This document shows positions 1 to 10,504 of a stretch of 35,069 nt of DNA, one piece after another. The translations under genes were made by a program, and so were the position numbers. How positions within the stretch are numbered: position 1 is the stretch's first letter; each line of letters starts with the position of its first letter. A model generated the notes under the pieces. The model made no database searches and was not told the origin of the DNA. It was given only the letters and a program-made list of their open reading frames with translations. The stretch is from positions 1 to 35,069 of the forward strand of contig NZ_AUIQ01000015.1 in NCBI RefSeq assembly GCF_000423785.1, written 5' to 3'. Source of the DNA: Tetragenococcus muriaticus DSM 15685 (lineage in GTDB: Bacteria; Bacillota; Bacilli; Lactobacillales; Enterococcaceae).

Positions 1-103
1 CCTCTTCCCCCCGAAGGGGAACAGGGGCAGCGTTCGACTTGCATGTATTAGGCACGCCGCCAGCGTTCGTCCTGAGCCAGGATCAAACTCTCATCTTGAG
101 AAT
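1..103 (-). rRNA. rrs: 16S ribosomal RNA, 5' end (partial)
   Basis: The reverse complement contains the universal 16S 5' primer region AGAGTTTGATCCTGGCTCAG, followed by GACGAACGCTGGCGGCGTGC and CTAATACATGCAAGTCGAAC. The gene then enters the V1 hairpin and runs off the left edge of the window. Only about the first 100 bases are present. The exact 5' end cannot be fixed by eye; it should lie a few bases before AGAGTTTG, near position 100. The gene is transcribed leftward and is the first of a presumed rrn operon. Confidence 0.97.
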
Positions 104-270
104 TCGATCGATCAACACACCGTTGATCATTGTGCTCTTCAAACGTTTGCGTTTGTTTGTTTCTTGTGTTTGCCTCTTGAATCGAGACGCCCTACACATT
201 GGTTCGTTGGTTGCTTTGTTCAGTTTTCAAAGGTCTACGTCTTTTGTTCTCTTTGGCGTTGCCGTAGCAA
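104..270 (-). other. rrn leader (5' external spacer of the 16S transcript)
   Basis: The stretch between the downstream rrn promoter and 16S contains, on the minus strand, CCTTTGAAAACTGAAC near 222-237. Low-GC Gram-positives carry this motif upstream of 16S and 23S, where it joins the processing stem and antitermination region. A spurious open frame over this stretch on the plus strand is not a gene. Confidence 0.7.
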
Positions 271-277
271 CTTTTAT

Positions 278-306
278 ATCTTATCAAGAGAATCAGTTAT
301 TGTCAA
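278..306 (-). promoter_or_regulatory. rrn promoter P2
   Basis: On the minus strand TTGACA (306-301), a 17-base spacer and TAAGAT (283-278). The expected start is near 271, about 170 bases before 16S. It is the stronger of two tandem promoters. Confidence 0.8.
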
Positions 307-372
307 TGGTCTTTTAATGATAAAAAATATTTATTTCTTTTGAATCACAACCATTAATTTAACGCCTCTGTT

Positions 373-401
373 ATAATATCACTTGTTCTTAAATTAGTCA
401 A
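373..401 (-). promoter_or_regulatory. rrn promoter P1
   Basis: On the minus strand TTGACT (401-396), a 17-base spacer and TATTAT (378-373), exactly 95 bases upstream of P2. Tandem promoters are usual for rrn operons. Confidence 0.65.
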
Positions 402-787
402 TAACTTTTTTAACTTAGTAAAAACAAATCATTAACGTAAAGAGAACATTTATTAATATAGCAATTATTTAGATAAAAATCAACAATAAAATTAGATAAA
501 ATCTATAAAAAACTAGAAACGAATTTTCTCTAGAATTCTCGGTTTAAAGTTCGTTAAATTGTTATTATTTCTTTTCTTAGTTATCCTATTAATCACTTAT
601 TGCTTTCATTTGCTAAGGGAAAAATCATCCTAAAATCGCACTTCCCCTTATCCTACTTTCTCCAGAAGATAACTATCCAAACTGCTTAGTAAGCTAAAGT
701 AAAAGATGGGCCTTTTCATAAAGTGGTTCTTATAAAAACTCATTTTACTATCAGAAAGTTTTTAACCCCTCATTCTTACATGTTTTT
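402..787. other. AT-rich gene-free stretch between rrn and the response regulator
   Basis: No open frame, RNA gene or repeat is convincing here. A weak minus-strand hairpin (CTAG arms at 513-516 and 530-533) followed by TTTTTT (512-507) could end the response-regulator transcript. No readable remnant of a histidine kinase is seen on the minus strand, where the frames fill quickly with stop codons. Confidence 0.5.
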
Positions 788-1474
788 TCATGAACGCATC
801 ACATATCCAGTACCGCGTACAGTTTGTATATAACTTTCCTCGCCTGGAAGATCTATCTTATTGCGCAAATAACGAATGTAAACATCCACTACATTTGTTT
901 CAATTTCTGTTTGATAGCCCCAAACCTTTTTCAATAAAATCTCCCGAGATAAAACAACATTTACATTTTCCATTAAAGTAAATAATAATTCGTATTCACG
1001 TTTCGTTAATTCTATCACTTCTGAGTCTCTTTTCACTACCCTATTTTCTTTTTCAATTACTAAATCACGATAATTAAGTGTCGTTTGTTTCCCAGTATTT
1101 TTATTTCCTTCAATATCTATCCGTCGCAACAAAGCACGTAAACGAGCCAACAATTCTTCAATCGCAAATGGTTTTACAATATAATCATCTGCTCCATGAT
1201 CTAACCCAGAAACACGATCAATCACAGAATCACGAGCTGTCATCATAATAATAGGAGTATTCTTAATTTGGCGAATCCTACGGCAAATTTCCAAGCCATT
1301 TAACTCTGGTAACATCAAGTCTAGCAAAATTGCATCCCAATCGTTATTTAATGCTGCATCCAATCCTGTGCGTCCGTTATAATGAACTTCAGTTTCATAT
1401 CCTTCATGTTTTAATTCTAATTCGACAAACCGAGCTAGGTTTTTTTCGTCTTCAATTATTAGAATGTCGCTCAT
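788..1474 (-). CDS. OmpR/PhoB-family response regulator, CovR/LisR/EtaR type, no adjacent kinase
   Basis: Predicted 228-residue cytoplasmic DNA-binding regulator. The receiver domain (about residues 1-120) has the acidic pocket IIEDE, phospho-acceptor Asp52 in [11 protein letters not shown], the switch Thr in MMTARDS and the lysine of DDYIVKPF. The C-terminal winged helix has [24 protein letters not shown] and QTVRGTGYV. These stretches closely resemble streptococcal CovR (CsrR), Listeria LisR and enterococcal EtaR. The ATG at 1474 is chosen because AAAGGAG lies about 10 bases before it; an in-frame ATG at 1498 lacks a good site. Members of this group normally sit directly before their kinase gene (covS, lisK, etaS), but here the next gene downstream is the rrn operon. 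It may be phosphorylated by a distant kinase or by acetyl phosphate. Confidence 0.93.
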   Translation of the reverse strand: MSDILIIEDEKNLARFVELELKHEGYETEVHYNGRTGLDAALNNDWDAILLDLMLPELNGLEICRRIRQIKNTPIIMMTARDSVIDRVSGLDHGADDYIVKPFAIEELLARLRALLRRIDIEGNKNTGKQTTLNYRDLVIEKENRVVKRDSEVIELTKREYELLFTLMENVNVVLSREILLKKVWGYQTEIETNVVDVYIRYLRNKIDLPGEESYIQTVRGTGYVMRS

Positions 1475-1550
1475 TAAATTATATTCTCCTTTTTTCATTC
1501 CCGTTATTGAATTACCAGCAAAACACTATATAATAGTTTATCACGTCTAT

Positions 1551-1602
1551 ATAAAATAAAAAAGAGATTCATCCCAAAAAATTAGAAGGGACTCATCTCT
1601 TT
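1551..1602 (-). terminator. gnd terminator
   Basis: Arms at 1588-1602 and 1561-1575 pair as AAAGAGAT...ATCTCTTT and TCCC...GGGA, with a 3x3 internal mismatch and a 12-base loop. The minus strand then reads TTTATTTTAT. It lies just after gnd. Confidence 0.7.
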
Positions 1603-1624
1603 CTTTTCTCTGCATTATTTTTTC

Positions 1625-3046
1625 TTATTTTTCATCATACCATGAATAGTGAAAAATACCTTCCTCGTCCACTCGTTCATAAGTATGGGCACCAAAGAAA
1701 TCACGTTGTGCTTGTATCAAATTAGCAGGCAATCTTTTTGCACGATAAGAATCAAAATAAGCAATAGCTGAGGAGAAAGCTGGTACCGGCACTCCTGCTT
1801 GAACAGCTACAGCTATAACATCACGTACAGCTTGCTGATACTTTTCTGCAATTTCCTTGAAATAATCATCTAATAACAAATTATCTATATCTGAATCTTT
1901 ATCATAAGCATCTGTGATTTTTTGTAAAAATTGAGCTCGGATTATACACCCTGCTCGCCAAATCTTAGCAATTTCACCAAACGGTAAGTTCCAATCGTAT
2001 TCATCCGAAGCTGACCGCAATTGAGCAAATCCTTGTGCATAACTCATGATCTTACTGAAATACAAAGCTTCGCGTATTTTTTCAAGCAATTCTTTTTTAT
2101 CTCCAGTATAATTATATTCTGGTGTTTTTTGTAATACTTGGCTCGCATGAACACGTTCATTTTTATAGGAAGAAATATAACGAGCAAAAACAGACTCAGT
2201 GATTAAAGGTAAAGGTACCCCTAAGTCTAATGAACTTTGACTCGTCCATTTACCAGTCCCCTTATTACCTGCTGCATCTAAAATCATATCAACGATAGGT
2301 TTGTCACTTCCCTTATCATCTTTTCGCGTTAAGATATCTGCAGTAATATCAATCAAGTAACTATCTAGTTCACCTTTATTCCATTCAGCAAAAATATCGG
2401 CCATTTCTTCAACAGAGAGTCCTAGTACATTTTTCATTAGATCATAAGACTCTGCAATCAACTGCATGTCCCCATATTCAATACCATTATGGACCATTTT
2501 TACATAATGTCCAGCACCATTAGGACCAATATAAGTCACACAAGGCGTTCCATCGTCAGCTTTAGCAGCAATTTTTTCTAAAATTGGAGTTACTAAATCA
2601 TAGGCTTCTTTTTGTCCACCTGGCATAATGGAAGGTCCCTTTAAAGCCCCTTCTTCTCCACCAGAAACACCAGTGCCAATAAAGTTAATTCCTGAATCAG
2701 CTAATTCAGAATTCCTTCGCATAGTATTTTCATAGAATGTATTTCCACCATCAATTAATACGTCCCCTTGATCTAAATAAGGTAAAAGTGATTGTATCGT
2801 TGCATCCGTTCCTTTACCAGCTTTCACCATCAAAAGAATTCTACGAGGTTTTTCAATAGCATTAACAAAGTCTTCCACACTATACGTACCTTGTAAATTT
2901 TTATCTGGATTTTCTTCCACAACTTCTTCGGTTTTTGATCCAGTACGATTATAAAGTGCAACAGAATAGCCGCGACTTTCAATGTTTAAGGCTAAATTTT
3001 TTCCCATAACAGCCATACCAACAACGCCAACTTGTTGTTTTGTCAT
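1625..3046 (-). CDS. gnd: 6-phosphogluconate dehydrogenase, decarboxylating
   Basis: 473 residues, the usual length for this cytosolic enzyme. It oxidises 6-phosphogluconate with NADP+ and releases CO2 to give ribulose 5-phosphate, the third step of the oxidative pentose phosphate path. The N-terminal Rossmann domain starts [16 protein letters not shown], and [10 protein letters not shown] follows the second strand as in NADP-using members. The substrate site shows [20 protein letters not shown] and [13 protein letters not shown], which carries the catalytic Lys and the HNGIEY motif. The helical C-terminal domain ends normally with an HYSWYDEK tail. ATG at 3046 follows AGGAGG by 7 bases. The gene is single, with its own promoter and terminator. 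The neighbouring pfkA, pyk and pgi make the region rich in sugar-phosphate enzymes. Confidence 0.98.
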   Translation of the reverse strand: MTKQQVGVVGMAVMGKNLALNIESRGYSVALYNRTGSKTEEVVEENPDKNLQGTYSVEDFVNAIEKPRRILLMVKAGKGTDATIQSLLPYLDQGDVLIDGGNTFYENTMRRNSELADSGINFIGTGVSGGEEGALKGPSIMPGGQKEAYDLVTPILEKIAAKADDGTPCVTYIGPNGAGHYVKMVHNGIEYGDMQLIAESYDLMKNVLGLSVEEMADIFAEWNKGELDSYLIDITADILTRKDDKGSDKPIVDMILDAAGNKGTGKWTSQSSLDLGVPLPLITESVFARYISSYKNERVHASQVLQKTPEYNYTGDKKELLEKIREALYFSKIMSYAQGFAQLRSASDEYDWNLPFGEIAKIWRAGCIIRAQFLQKITDAYDKDSDIDNLLLDDYFKEIAEKYQQAVRDVIAVAVQAGVPVPAFSSAIAYFDSYRAKRLPANLIQAQRDFFGAHTYERVDEEGIFHYSWYDEK

Positions 3047-3089
3047 TTGTGACCCTCCTAAAAATTTCTAAAATTGATAAAGCAACTTT

Positions 3090-3117
3090 ATTATAGCGTA
3101 AAATAAATTCCATTCAA
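3090..3117 (-). promoter_or_regulatory. gnd promoter
   Basis: Minus strand TTGAAT (3117-3112), a 16-base spacer and consensus TATAAT (3095-3090), about 45 bases before the gnd start codon. Confidence 0.65.
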
Positions 3118-3159
3118 AGAAAACAATGGATATTTATCTCTTTTTCTATAAAACTTTAT

Positions 3160-3198
3160 CTATAATAAAAACCCTAGACTAAACTTAGCCTAAGGTTT
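3160..3198 (-). terminator. yceD-rpmF terminator
   Basis: 14-base arms at 3198-3185 and 3182-3169 (AAACCTTAGGCTAA with TTAGTCTAGGGTTT, two G-U pairs) close on a 2-base gap and run into TTATTATAG on the minus strand. It lies just after rpmF. Confidence 0.75.
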
Positions 3199-3213
3199 CG
3201 TGATCAAAATGTA

Positions 3214-3396
3214 TTATGCTTCCTCTTTTGCGGTAACGTCTTTACCGTCATAATAGCCGCAGTTTGCACATACATGGTGGCTTTTTTTCATTTCGCCGCA
3301 ATTTGGACATTCATTCAATCCAGTGATAGTTAATTTTTTATGAGTGCGGCGTTTTGCTTTTCTTGACTTTGAAGTTTTTCTAGCTGGTACTGCCAT
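3214..3396 (-). CDS. rpmF: 50S ribosomal protein L32
   Basis: 60-residue basic protein of the large ribosomal subunit. It starts [20 protein letters not shown], the classic L32 N-terminus. It keeps two CxxC pairs (Cys30/33 and Cys43/46), so it is the zinc-binding form rather than the cysteine-free paralogue some Firmicutes make under zinc shortage. The ATG at 3396 is preferred over one three codons earlier because AAGGAGGTG lies 6 bases before it and the family begins MAVP. The gene follows yceD by 55 bases and shares its promoter, the widely conserved yceD-rpmF arrangement. Confidence 0.98.
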   Translation of the reverse strand: MAVPARKTSKSRKAKRRTHKKLTITGLNECPNCGEMKKSHHVCANCGYYDGKDVTAKEEA

Positions 3397-3451
3397 TTCC
3401 TGCACCTCCTTGTAGTAATATCTGCTATTTCAGGGTTTGCTTAAATTAATC

Positions 3452-4015
3452 TTAGGAGTCATCCTCTTCTAAATCTTCTAAAAGAGAAGACAAATTTTTC
3501 ATTCGAGGATCGACTGTTTCCTCTTTTTCCGTTTCTTTTTGTTGATTATACTCATCTTCAGAAATTACTGCCCAATCTTCACCTGAAGGCATCGTACCAA
3601 GTTGTTTCTCATCTTCTGTAAATACTTGTAAAGGAATCCTGAGTAAAATATTATCCATAACTGAATCGTTTAAATCTAGCTGCTGTTTTTCTAAGATTAA
3701 AATATCTTCCGTTTGAGCAGACTCATCTAATCGTTCGTATTGTTCTGGCGTCATAAATACTTCATCCACTGAAAAATTCATTGGTAATTCTACTGGTTCA
3801 AGTGAACGAGAAGAAGGTAAAGTGATCGTTGTTTCAACAGTATAATGTAAGATATAATCTGTATCTTCTACTACTACCATTCCTTCAACCTTCACTGACG
3901 ACAGATCTAAGATTTGCTTATCTCTATTCATCAGTTCCCTTTTTAAATCAAGGGTTTCGCTAAACTGCAGTGGTGTTTCTTGATATTTCTCTAATTCTAC
4001 TAAAGACCATTTCAT
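3452..4015 (-). CDS. yceD: YceD/DUF177 family protein
   Basis: 187-residue acidic cytoplasmic protein of the DUF177 family, encoded just before rpmF in most bacteria and linked to 23S rRNA accumulation in E. coli and plants. Typical features are the start MKWSLVELEKYQ, the central VEGMVVVEDTDYILHYTVETT strand region and the acidic tail ending LLEDLEEDDS. The family's usual metal-like Cys motif is not obvious, as in many Firmicutes members. The ATG at 4015 follows AGGGGTGAT; twelve more in-frame codons upstream lack a suitable ribosome site. A perfect consensus promoter stands just upstream. Confidence 0.9.
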   Translation of the reverse strand: MKWSLVELEKYQETPLQFSETLDLKRELMNRDKQILDLSSVKVEGMVVVEDTDYILHYTVETTITLPSSRSLEPVELPMNFSVDEVFMTPEQYERLDESAQTEDILILEKQQLDLNDSVMDNILLRIPLQVFTEDEKQLGTMPSGEDWAVISEDEYNQQKETEKEETVDPRMKNLSSLLEDLEEDDS

Positions 4016-4042
4016 TTGTATCACCCCTAAGCAACAAAAGCT

Positions 4043-4071
4043 ATTATACAAAGCGAAATTTCCTTTGTCAA
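4043..4071 (-). promoter_or_regulatory. yceD-rpmF promoter
   Basis: A perfect sigma-A promoter on the minus strand: TTGACA (4071-4066), a 17-base spacer, TATAAT (4048-4043). It implies high expression, as expected for a ribosomal protein unit. Confidence 0.88.
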
Positions 4072-4100
4072 CGAAAATTTCTTGTCAGCATCCTCACTAC

Positions 4101-5867
4101 TTAGATAGCCATTGTTTCTCCTCGATAGACAATGCCACGACGCGAGTCAATTGTAACTAGCTCTCCATCATTAATAACGCTTAAAGCATCTTTAGCACCT
4201 ACAATGACTGGCAAATCTTGCGCAACTCCAACCACTGCTGCATGAGAAGTTAATCCACTTTCTTCAACAACTAAGGCAGATGCTTTTTCAATAGCTGGCA
4301 TGTATTCTTTATCAGTAGATGGAACGACTAAAACCATTCCTTCTTTTGCTTTGGCAATAGCTTCTTCAGCATTCTTAGCAACTACTGTATTAGCTACTAC
4401 AGAATGACCTCCAACACCTTGAGCTTCAATTAACTTCGAACCAATCATTTGAATTTTCATAACGTTTGTCGTGCCACGTTCTCCTACTGGAACACCAGCA
4501 GTAATCAAAATTAGATCGCCTTCTTGAGCGAAACCTAATTCTAGTGTCTTTTTCGTAGCTAGTTCAAACATATCATCAGTGGTGTCAGGTTTGTCAGTAA
4601 CTGTTGGATAAACGCCCCAATTTAACATTAAACCACGTTTAGTATGATCGTCAAAAGTCACTGCCAAAATATCAGCATCTGGGCGATATTTCGAAATCAT
4701 TTTAGCAGTATGACCGGATTCTGTAGCCGCAACAATACACTTAACTCCCAAATTTTTTGCTGCGCGAGCTACAGAAAGCCCAATAGTTTCAGTAACATCT
4801 GTCTTATCAAATTGATTGATCTGATAAGAGCCAAGTCTCAACATCGATTTTTCTGCTTCCTCATCAATACGAGACATTGTAGTAACAGCTTCAACCGGAT
4901 AACTTCCATTAGCTGATTCCCCAGAAAGCATCGTTGCGTCTGTTCCGTCAAATACAGCATTGGCTACGTCAGAAGCCTCCGCACGTGTCGGACGTGGGTT
5001 TTCTTGCATTGATTCTAACATTTGGGTTGCTGTAATAACAGCTTTTCCAGCAGCATTACACTTTTTAATGATATCTTTTTGGGCCATAGGCACTAACTCC
5101 GAAGGAATTTCAACTCCCATGTCACCTCTAGCAACCATAATTCCATCCGAAACTTTCAAGATCTCATCGATATTATCAATGCCTTCTTGAGATTCAATTT
5201 TAGGAAAAATTTGAACATGAGTCATACCAGTTTCTTCTAAAATTTCTCGAATGTCCAATACGTCTTGAGCTTTACGCACAAAACTTGCGGCAATGTAGTT
5301 AATATCGTGTTCCAATCCAAAACGAATATCAGCTGCATCTTTGTCCGTAATTCCAGGTAAGCTAATCGAAACGCCTGGGGCATTAACACCTTTACGAGAG
5401 CCCAAAATCCCTTGGTTTTGTACTTCAGTAACTAGTTCTCTGTTTGTTTCATCTTTTTCTAAAATTAACATGTCAATTAGACCATCATCAAATAAGACAT
5501 GGCCACCTTCATGAACATCATCAAAAAGTCCTTCATAAGTAACAGAGATCTTTTCTTTTGTACCGTCTAGATTTGCATCCATTGCAATCCGTACAGTATC
5601 TCCAATTTCAAAAGGGATTTTACCAGACTCTGTTGCTTGTGCTGTTGTACGTATTTCAGCACCCTTTGTGTCTAAAAGAATCCCCACATCCGTGCCCGTG
5701 TTTTCAACCGCCTGACGGACCATTTTCATTCGTCCTAAATGCTCATCATGATCACCATGTGAAAAATTAAAACGAAAAACATTAGCACCAGATTCAATCA
5801 ATTTAGTAATCGTATCTACTGAATCACTAGCGGGCCCTAACGTACTAACAATCTTTGTTTTTTTCAT
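4101..5867 (-). CDS. pyk: Pyruvate kinase with C-terminal PEP-utiliser domain
   Basis: 588 residues. It converts phosphoenolpyruvate and ADP to pyruvate and ATP, the last step of glycolysis. The barrel starts MKKTKIVSTLGPASDS; NFSHGDHDEH, the catalytic lysine stretch IFPKIESQEGIDNID, GDMGVEIP and ATQMLESMQENPRPTRAE follow in order. Beyond the usual ~470 residues there is a phosphohistidine-type domain with GLTSHAAVVGVAQDLPVIVG. This extra domain is found in Bacillus, Enterococcus and Lactobacillus enzymes. The ATG at 5867 has AGGAGTAGG before it. The gene lies 66 bases after pfkA on the same strand, so the pair probably forms one operon. No strong terminator is seen before the yceD promoter. 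Confidence 0.98.
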   Translation of the reverse strand: MKKTKIVSTLGPASDSVDTITKLIESGANVFRFNFSHGDHDEHLGRMKMVRQAVENTGTDVGILLDTKGAEIRTTAQATESGKIPFEIGDTVRIAMDANLDGTKEKISVTYEGLFDDVHEGGHVLFDDGLIDMLILEKDETNRELVTEVQNQGILGSRKGVNAPGVSISLPGITDKDAADIRFGLEHDINYIAASFVRKAQDVLDIREILEETGMTHVQIFPKIESQEGIDNIDEILKVSDGIMVARGDMGVEIPSELVPMAQKDIIKKCNAAGKAVITATQMLESMQENPRPTRAEASDVANAVFDGTDATMLSGESANGSYPVEAVTTMSRIDEEAEKSMLRLGSYQINQFDKTDVTETIGLSVARAAKNLGVKCIVAATESGHTAKMISKYRPDADILAVTFDDHTKRGLMLNWGVYPTVTDKPDTTDDMFELATKKTLELGFAQEGDLILITAGVPVGERGTTNVMKIQMIGSKLIEAQGVGGHSVVANTVVAKNAEEAIAKAKEGMVLVVPSTDKEYMPAIEKASALVVEESGLTSHAAVVGVAQDLPVIVGAKDALSVINDGELVTIDSRRGIVYRGETMAI

Positions 5868-5933
5868 TAATAACCTACTCCTATTCATTTATTTAAACGC
5901 ATTTACTATTCTCGCTTACCTTCTCTAAAAGAG

Positions 5934-6905
<972 letters not shown>

Positions 6906-6971
6906 TCACCTCATTAATAATATAGTCTAACAAATTTAAAAGATTGTCTTAAAACTTCTAATTCGCTTAAT

Positions 6972-7000
6972 ATTCTATCATTAATTAGCTCAAATGTCTT
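6972..7000 (-). promoter_or_regulatory. Probable pfkA-pyk promoter
   Basis: Minus strand AAGACA (7000-6995), a 17-base spacer and TAGAAT (6977-6972), leaving a leader of about 70 bases before pfkA. Confidence 0.5.
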
Positions 7001-7058
7001 GGTTAAACAAGAAAAAAAGATAACTATGAAAACATTTAATGAAAGTATTCTAAAAATA

Positions 7059-10000
7059 TTACTTAAATATAACATTTCCCTTCCCTAAAATTTTTTCTAA
7101 TGACTCTTGTAACTCTTCAGTATTTGATACCCAATTTTTTTCAGGCAGAAGACGGGTGTCATCCGTTTGTTCATAATAAATGACCACTGGAACATTTCCG
7201 CTGGATTGTTTAAACACAGCGTATAATTCTGATAAAGCTTGTTTTTGTTCTACATTTGTAGGTATTTTCAAATAAGCAGTTGTATCTGCGATGGTTTCTG
7301 CTAAAGTTTTCGCCACTATTGTTTGGTTGGCAATCATTTGTAACTGATCATTATAATTGCTGCGTTCTACTTTTCCCTCAATATAATAAACTTGGTTTTC
7401 TACAAGTTGATTTCTAATTTTGCGATACAGCTGTGGAAAAACTGTAACAGAGATTTCGTCAGTAAGATCATTTCCTTCTAAAAAGGCCATCTGCTCTCCT
7501 TTTTTTGTCCGAATTTCTTTAATTTCTGTTAAATAAACTAAAATATTCGCTGTCGCTTTTTCAATTAACTCAGAAACATCAGTAGTTTTTTTTCTACGTT
7601 TAATCTTACTGAATTGTTCTACAGGATGCCCTGACAAATAAATGCCTAAGTAATCATCTTCTAGTTTCAACTTTTCTTCAAGGCTAAAATCAGGCAACGT
7701 TTCATTCTTTAGAGCCATCATATCTAATAAATCGAGACTCCCCCCGCTATATAGCACATTTTGAATTTTTCCTTCTAATTGGGACAGCGCTTGACGACGA
7801 TTGGGTTCAAGTTCATCAAAAGCTCCAATAGCGAGTAACGGGCGAATATTTTCTTCTTTTAACCACTTACTATTCCGCTGGTTCATACGCGTTAAAAACT
7901 GATTTAACGAAGTATAATTTCCATTTTCCATTCTTTCATCCAAAAGATCGTAAATAAAATCTCGCCGAATTCCCTTAATGCCACCCAAACCAAATCGGAT
8001 TTCTTGTAACGAATTTAAATAAAAAGAATAAAAGCTTTGATTAATAGAAGGGGATAAAGTTTTAACTCCTGCATTTTTAGCTCCACTGAGATATTCTTTC
8101 ATTTTTTTAGGATTATGCAAAACTGACCGTAATAATGCTTTAAAAAAAGGAGCTGGATAATGAACTTTTAAGTAAGCCATTTGAAAAGCAACAAAGGAGT
8201 AAGCAAAGGCATGAGAACGATTAAAACCATAATCAGCAAAACGTTCAATATAATTGTAAACTTGATTTGCTTTTTCCTCGGTAAATCCTTTTTCTTTGGC
8301 TCCCGCAATAAAATAGCGTCTCTGTTGATCTAATACGCTCTTTTTCTTTTTACTAATGGCACGACGTAAGATATCGGCTTGCCCTAAAGTAAATCCAGCC
8401 ATCTGCGAAGCAACTTGCATAATTTGTTCTTGGTAAACCATGACGCCATAAGTATTTTCCAATATAGATTTTAAGCTTGGATCTGGATACTCAATATGTT
8501 CCTTTCCGTGTTTCCTCTTGATAAATGTATCAATATTTTGCATTGGTCCTGGTCGATATAATGCATTAACAGCTGCCACATCTTCGATGGTTTCAGGTTC
8601 TAGCCTTCGCAATACGCTTCTAATTCCCGCTGATTCAAATTGAAAAATTCCGGTGGTATCCCCTCTTTGAAACAAACGTAGCGTCTTGGGGTCATCTAAG
8701 GGAATCTCTTTTTGTGTCACAGTTTGTTTTACTACTTTTTGAATTCCTTGTAACGTATCAGCAATAATCGATAAGTTGCGTAGTCCTAAAAAGTCAATTT
8801 TCAACAAACCTGTTTCTTCTACGTCATTCATCGTAAATTGTGTTAACCAAATCCCTTCAGACCCTTCTTGTAAAGGAACAAGGTTTAATAAATTCTGGTC
8901 GCTAATCACTACACCAGCAGCATGTGTAGATACATGTCGCGGAAGTCCTTCTAAAGTTTGAGCAGCTTGAAATAGCTGTTTGTTGCGTTCGTTCATATTC
9001 ACTAATTCGCGTAATGATTTTGACTGTTGGTAAGCTTCTTCTAAAGTGATTTTCATTTTTTTAGGGATTGCATTAGACCAGCGATTTGCTTCACTTTGTG
9101 ATAACCCAAAAACTCTACAAGTATCACGCAAAACCATTTTGGCAGCCATTGTACCAAAAGTCGCAATTTGAGCCACGTGGTTTTGTCCATACTTGTTTTT
9201 CACATATTGCAAAACCGTGTCTCGCTGATTATCAGGAATATCTAAATCAATGTCAGGCATTGTATTACGTTCAGGATTTAAAAATCGTTCGAACAATAGA
9301 TCGTACTTAATCGGATCAACATCAGTAATCGATAAAACGTAAGCAGTTAAAGAACCCGCCGCAGATCCTCTTCCTGCACCTGTTACAATGTTGTTTTCAT
9401 GTAAAAAATCCATTACATCCCAAACAATTAGAAAATAATCATCAAAACCCATCCTGTGAATAACAGATAACTCATAATCTAAACGTTCTTGATAACGTTG
9501 GTCTACCCTTTCTACTCGTTGAGATAATTTCTTCTCACAAAGTTCTTTTAAAAACTGACTAGCGCTAGTTCCTTCTTGTAAAGGATAGTGCGGTAATAAT
9601 TTCTGTTGCAAAGGAACTTCTGCTTGACAACTTTCTGCAATTTTTTCCGTATTTTCCCAAGCGTTTGGAGCATGTGTTTCATACCATTTTTTCTTTTTTT
9701 CATAAGCTTCTAAACTGTTTGAAACAGTTAGTTGTTGCATCTCTTGTGGCAGATTATCAATTTTCTCGCCTTCTTTAATATGGTGCATAACTTTTACTGA
9801 AAAAGCTTCCTCTGTGTGAAGCGAATCAATTAATTGATACGCTGCAGGTTGTATTCCTTGTTTTTCCATCCATCTGTTTACATCAGCTGCTAGATCTTTT
9901 TGATAAGCAATGCCATAAAAAAATTGTCTTTTTCCAAACACGTTTTGTAATTCAGTCGCTCTTTGCTTGGCTAGATCTTTTTTTTCTTCTTTTAATAATT

Positions 10001-10385
10001 CAGCCAACTCATTTTCATCTGGCAAAATAGCATATATGTCGTTTAAAGAAGTAGCATCTTCCAACAAAATCTGCGAATCACTCATTTTTTGGCTCGAAAG
10101 GCGCATGAGTTGTTTATAACCTTCCTCATTTCTGGCAAAAAGGAAAATCTCATGTTCTTTTTGTGTTTGAGAAGAGTAGTATTCAAGCAACAGTCCAATA
10201 ACTGGATGTATTTGTGCATTTTGGCAAGCCTTCATAAATTCTAAAGCTCCATAAAGGTTATTGCGATCTGTAATTCCTAAATAATCATATCCCAATTTTT
10301 TTGCCGATTGCACATATTGAGTGATTTCAATTGTGCTTTCTAATAAAGAATAAGATGTCAGTGTTGTTAATTGAACGTTACTCAT
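7059..10385 (-). CDS. dnaE: DNA polymerase III subunit alpha, DnaE
   Basis: 1108 residues, the size of Firmicutes DnaE, which extends RNA primers before handing over to PolC. In order: an N-terminal PHP domain (from about residue 3), the polymerase core with GAGRGSAAGSLTAYVL, catalytic aspartates in MPDIDLDIPD, STHAAGVVIS, ALYRPGPMQNID and YGFNRSHAFAYSFVAFQMAY, then helix-hairpin-helix and OB-fold regions near the C-terminus. The PHP motif usually read as TDH is TDR here (GITDRNNLYGA), so metal-dependent exonuclease activity is unlikely. ATG at 10385 is chosen: GGGAG stands 8 bases away, but only 2 from the ATG two codons earlier. It is transcribed divergently from the DUF2929 gene. Confidence 0.97.
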   Translation of the reverse strand: MSNVQLTTLTSYSLLESTIEITQYVQSAKKLGYDYLGITDRNNLYGALEFMKACQNAQIHPVIGLLLEYYSSQTQKEHEIFLFARNEEGYKQLMRLSSQKMSDSQILLEDATSLNDIYAILPDENELAELLKEEKKDLAKQRATELQNVFGKRQFFYGIAYQKDLAADVNRWMEKQGIQPAAYQLIDSLHTEEAFSVKVMHHIKEGEKIDNLPQEMQQLTVSNSLEAYEKKKKWYETHAPNAWENTEKIAESCQAEVPLQQKLLPHYPLQEGTSASQFLKELCEKKLSQRVERVDQRYQERLDYELSVIHRMGFDDYFLIVWDVMDFLHENNIVTGAGRGSAAGSLTAYVLSITDVDPIKYDLLFERFLNPERNTMPDIDLDIPDNQRDTVLQYVKNKYGQNHVAQIATFGTMAAKMVLRDTCRVFGLSQSEANRWSNAIPKKMKITLEEAYQQSKSLRELVNMNERNKQLFQAAQTLEGLPRHVSTHAAGVVISDQNLLNLVPLQEGSEGIWLTQFTMNDVEETGLLKIDFLGLRNLSIIADTLQGIQKVVKQTVTQKEIPLDDPKTLRLFQRGDTTGIFQFESAGIRSVLRRLEPETIEDVAAVNALYRPGPMQNIDTFIKRKHGKEHIEYPDPSLKSILENTYGVMVYQEQIMQVASQMAGFTLGQADILRRAISKKKKSVLDQQRRYFIAGAKEKGFTEEKANQVYNYIERFADYGFNRSHAFAYSFVAFQMAYLKVHYPAPFFKALLRSVLHNPKKMKEYLSGAKNAGVKTLSPSINQSFYSFYLNSLQEIRFGLGGIKGIRRDFIYDLLDERMENGNYTSLNQFLTRMNQRNSKWLKEENIRPLLAIGAFDELEPNRRQALSQLEGKIQNVLYSGGSLDLLDMMALKNETLPDFSLEEKLKLEDDYLGIYLSGHPVEQFSKIKRRKKTTDVSELIEKATANILVYLTEIKEIRTKKGEQMAFLEGNDLTDEISVTVFPQLYRKIRNQLVENQVYYIEGKVERSNYNDQLQMIANQTIVAKTLAETIADTTAYLKIPTNVEQKQALSELYAVFKQSSGNVPVVIYYEQTDDTRLLPEKNWVSNTEELQESLEKILGKGNVIFK

Positions 10386-10480
10386 TTTCATTTCTCCCTT
10401 AAAATAGTTAACCGAAACTAATAAATCAATGGTTCTAACTTTACAAGATTTTAAATTATGATAAACTAAAATCGAATATG

Positions 10481-10486
10481 TATAAT
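10481..10486 (+). promoter_or_regulatory. -10 element for the DUF2929 gene
   Basis: Consensus TATAAT about 20 bases before the start codon, with no clear -35 (best is TATGAT at 18 bases). The resulting leader would be very short. Confidence 0.4.
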
Positions 10487-10504
10487 GTGAAAGAAGGTGT
10501 AGCA

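Noticed and set aside
39-317. Open frame of 92 codons on the plus strand
   Set aside because: It lies antisense to 16S rRNA and its leader, has no ribosome site, and spans the rrn promoter.
700-787. Remnant of the missing histidine kinase after the response regulator
   Set aside because: Only a 31-codon frame without kinase-like sequence is found, and the other frames are full of stops.
5868-5933. cre site in the pfkA-pyk gap (around TAAATGCGTTTAAA)
   Set aside because: The central CG is present, but the outer TG and CA of the consensus are not.
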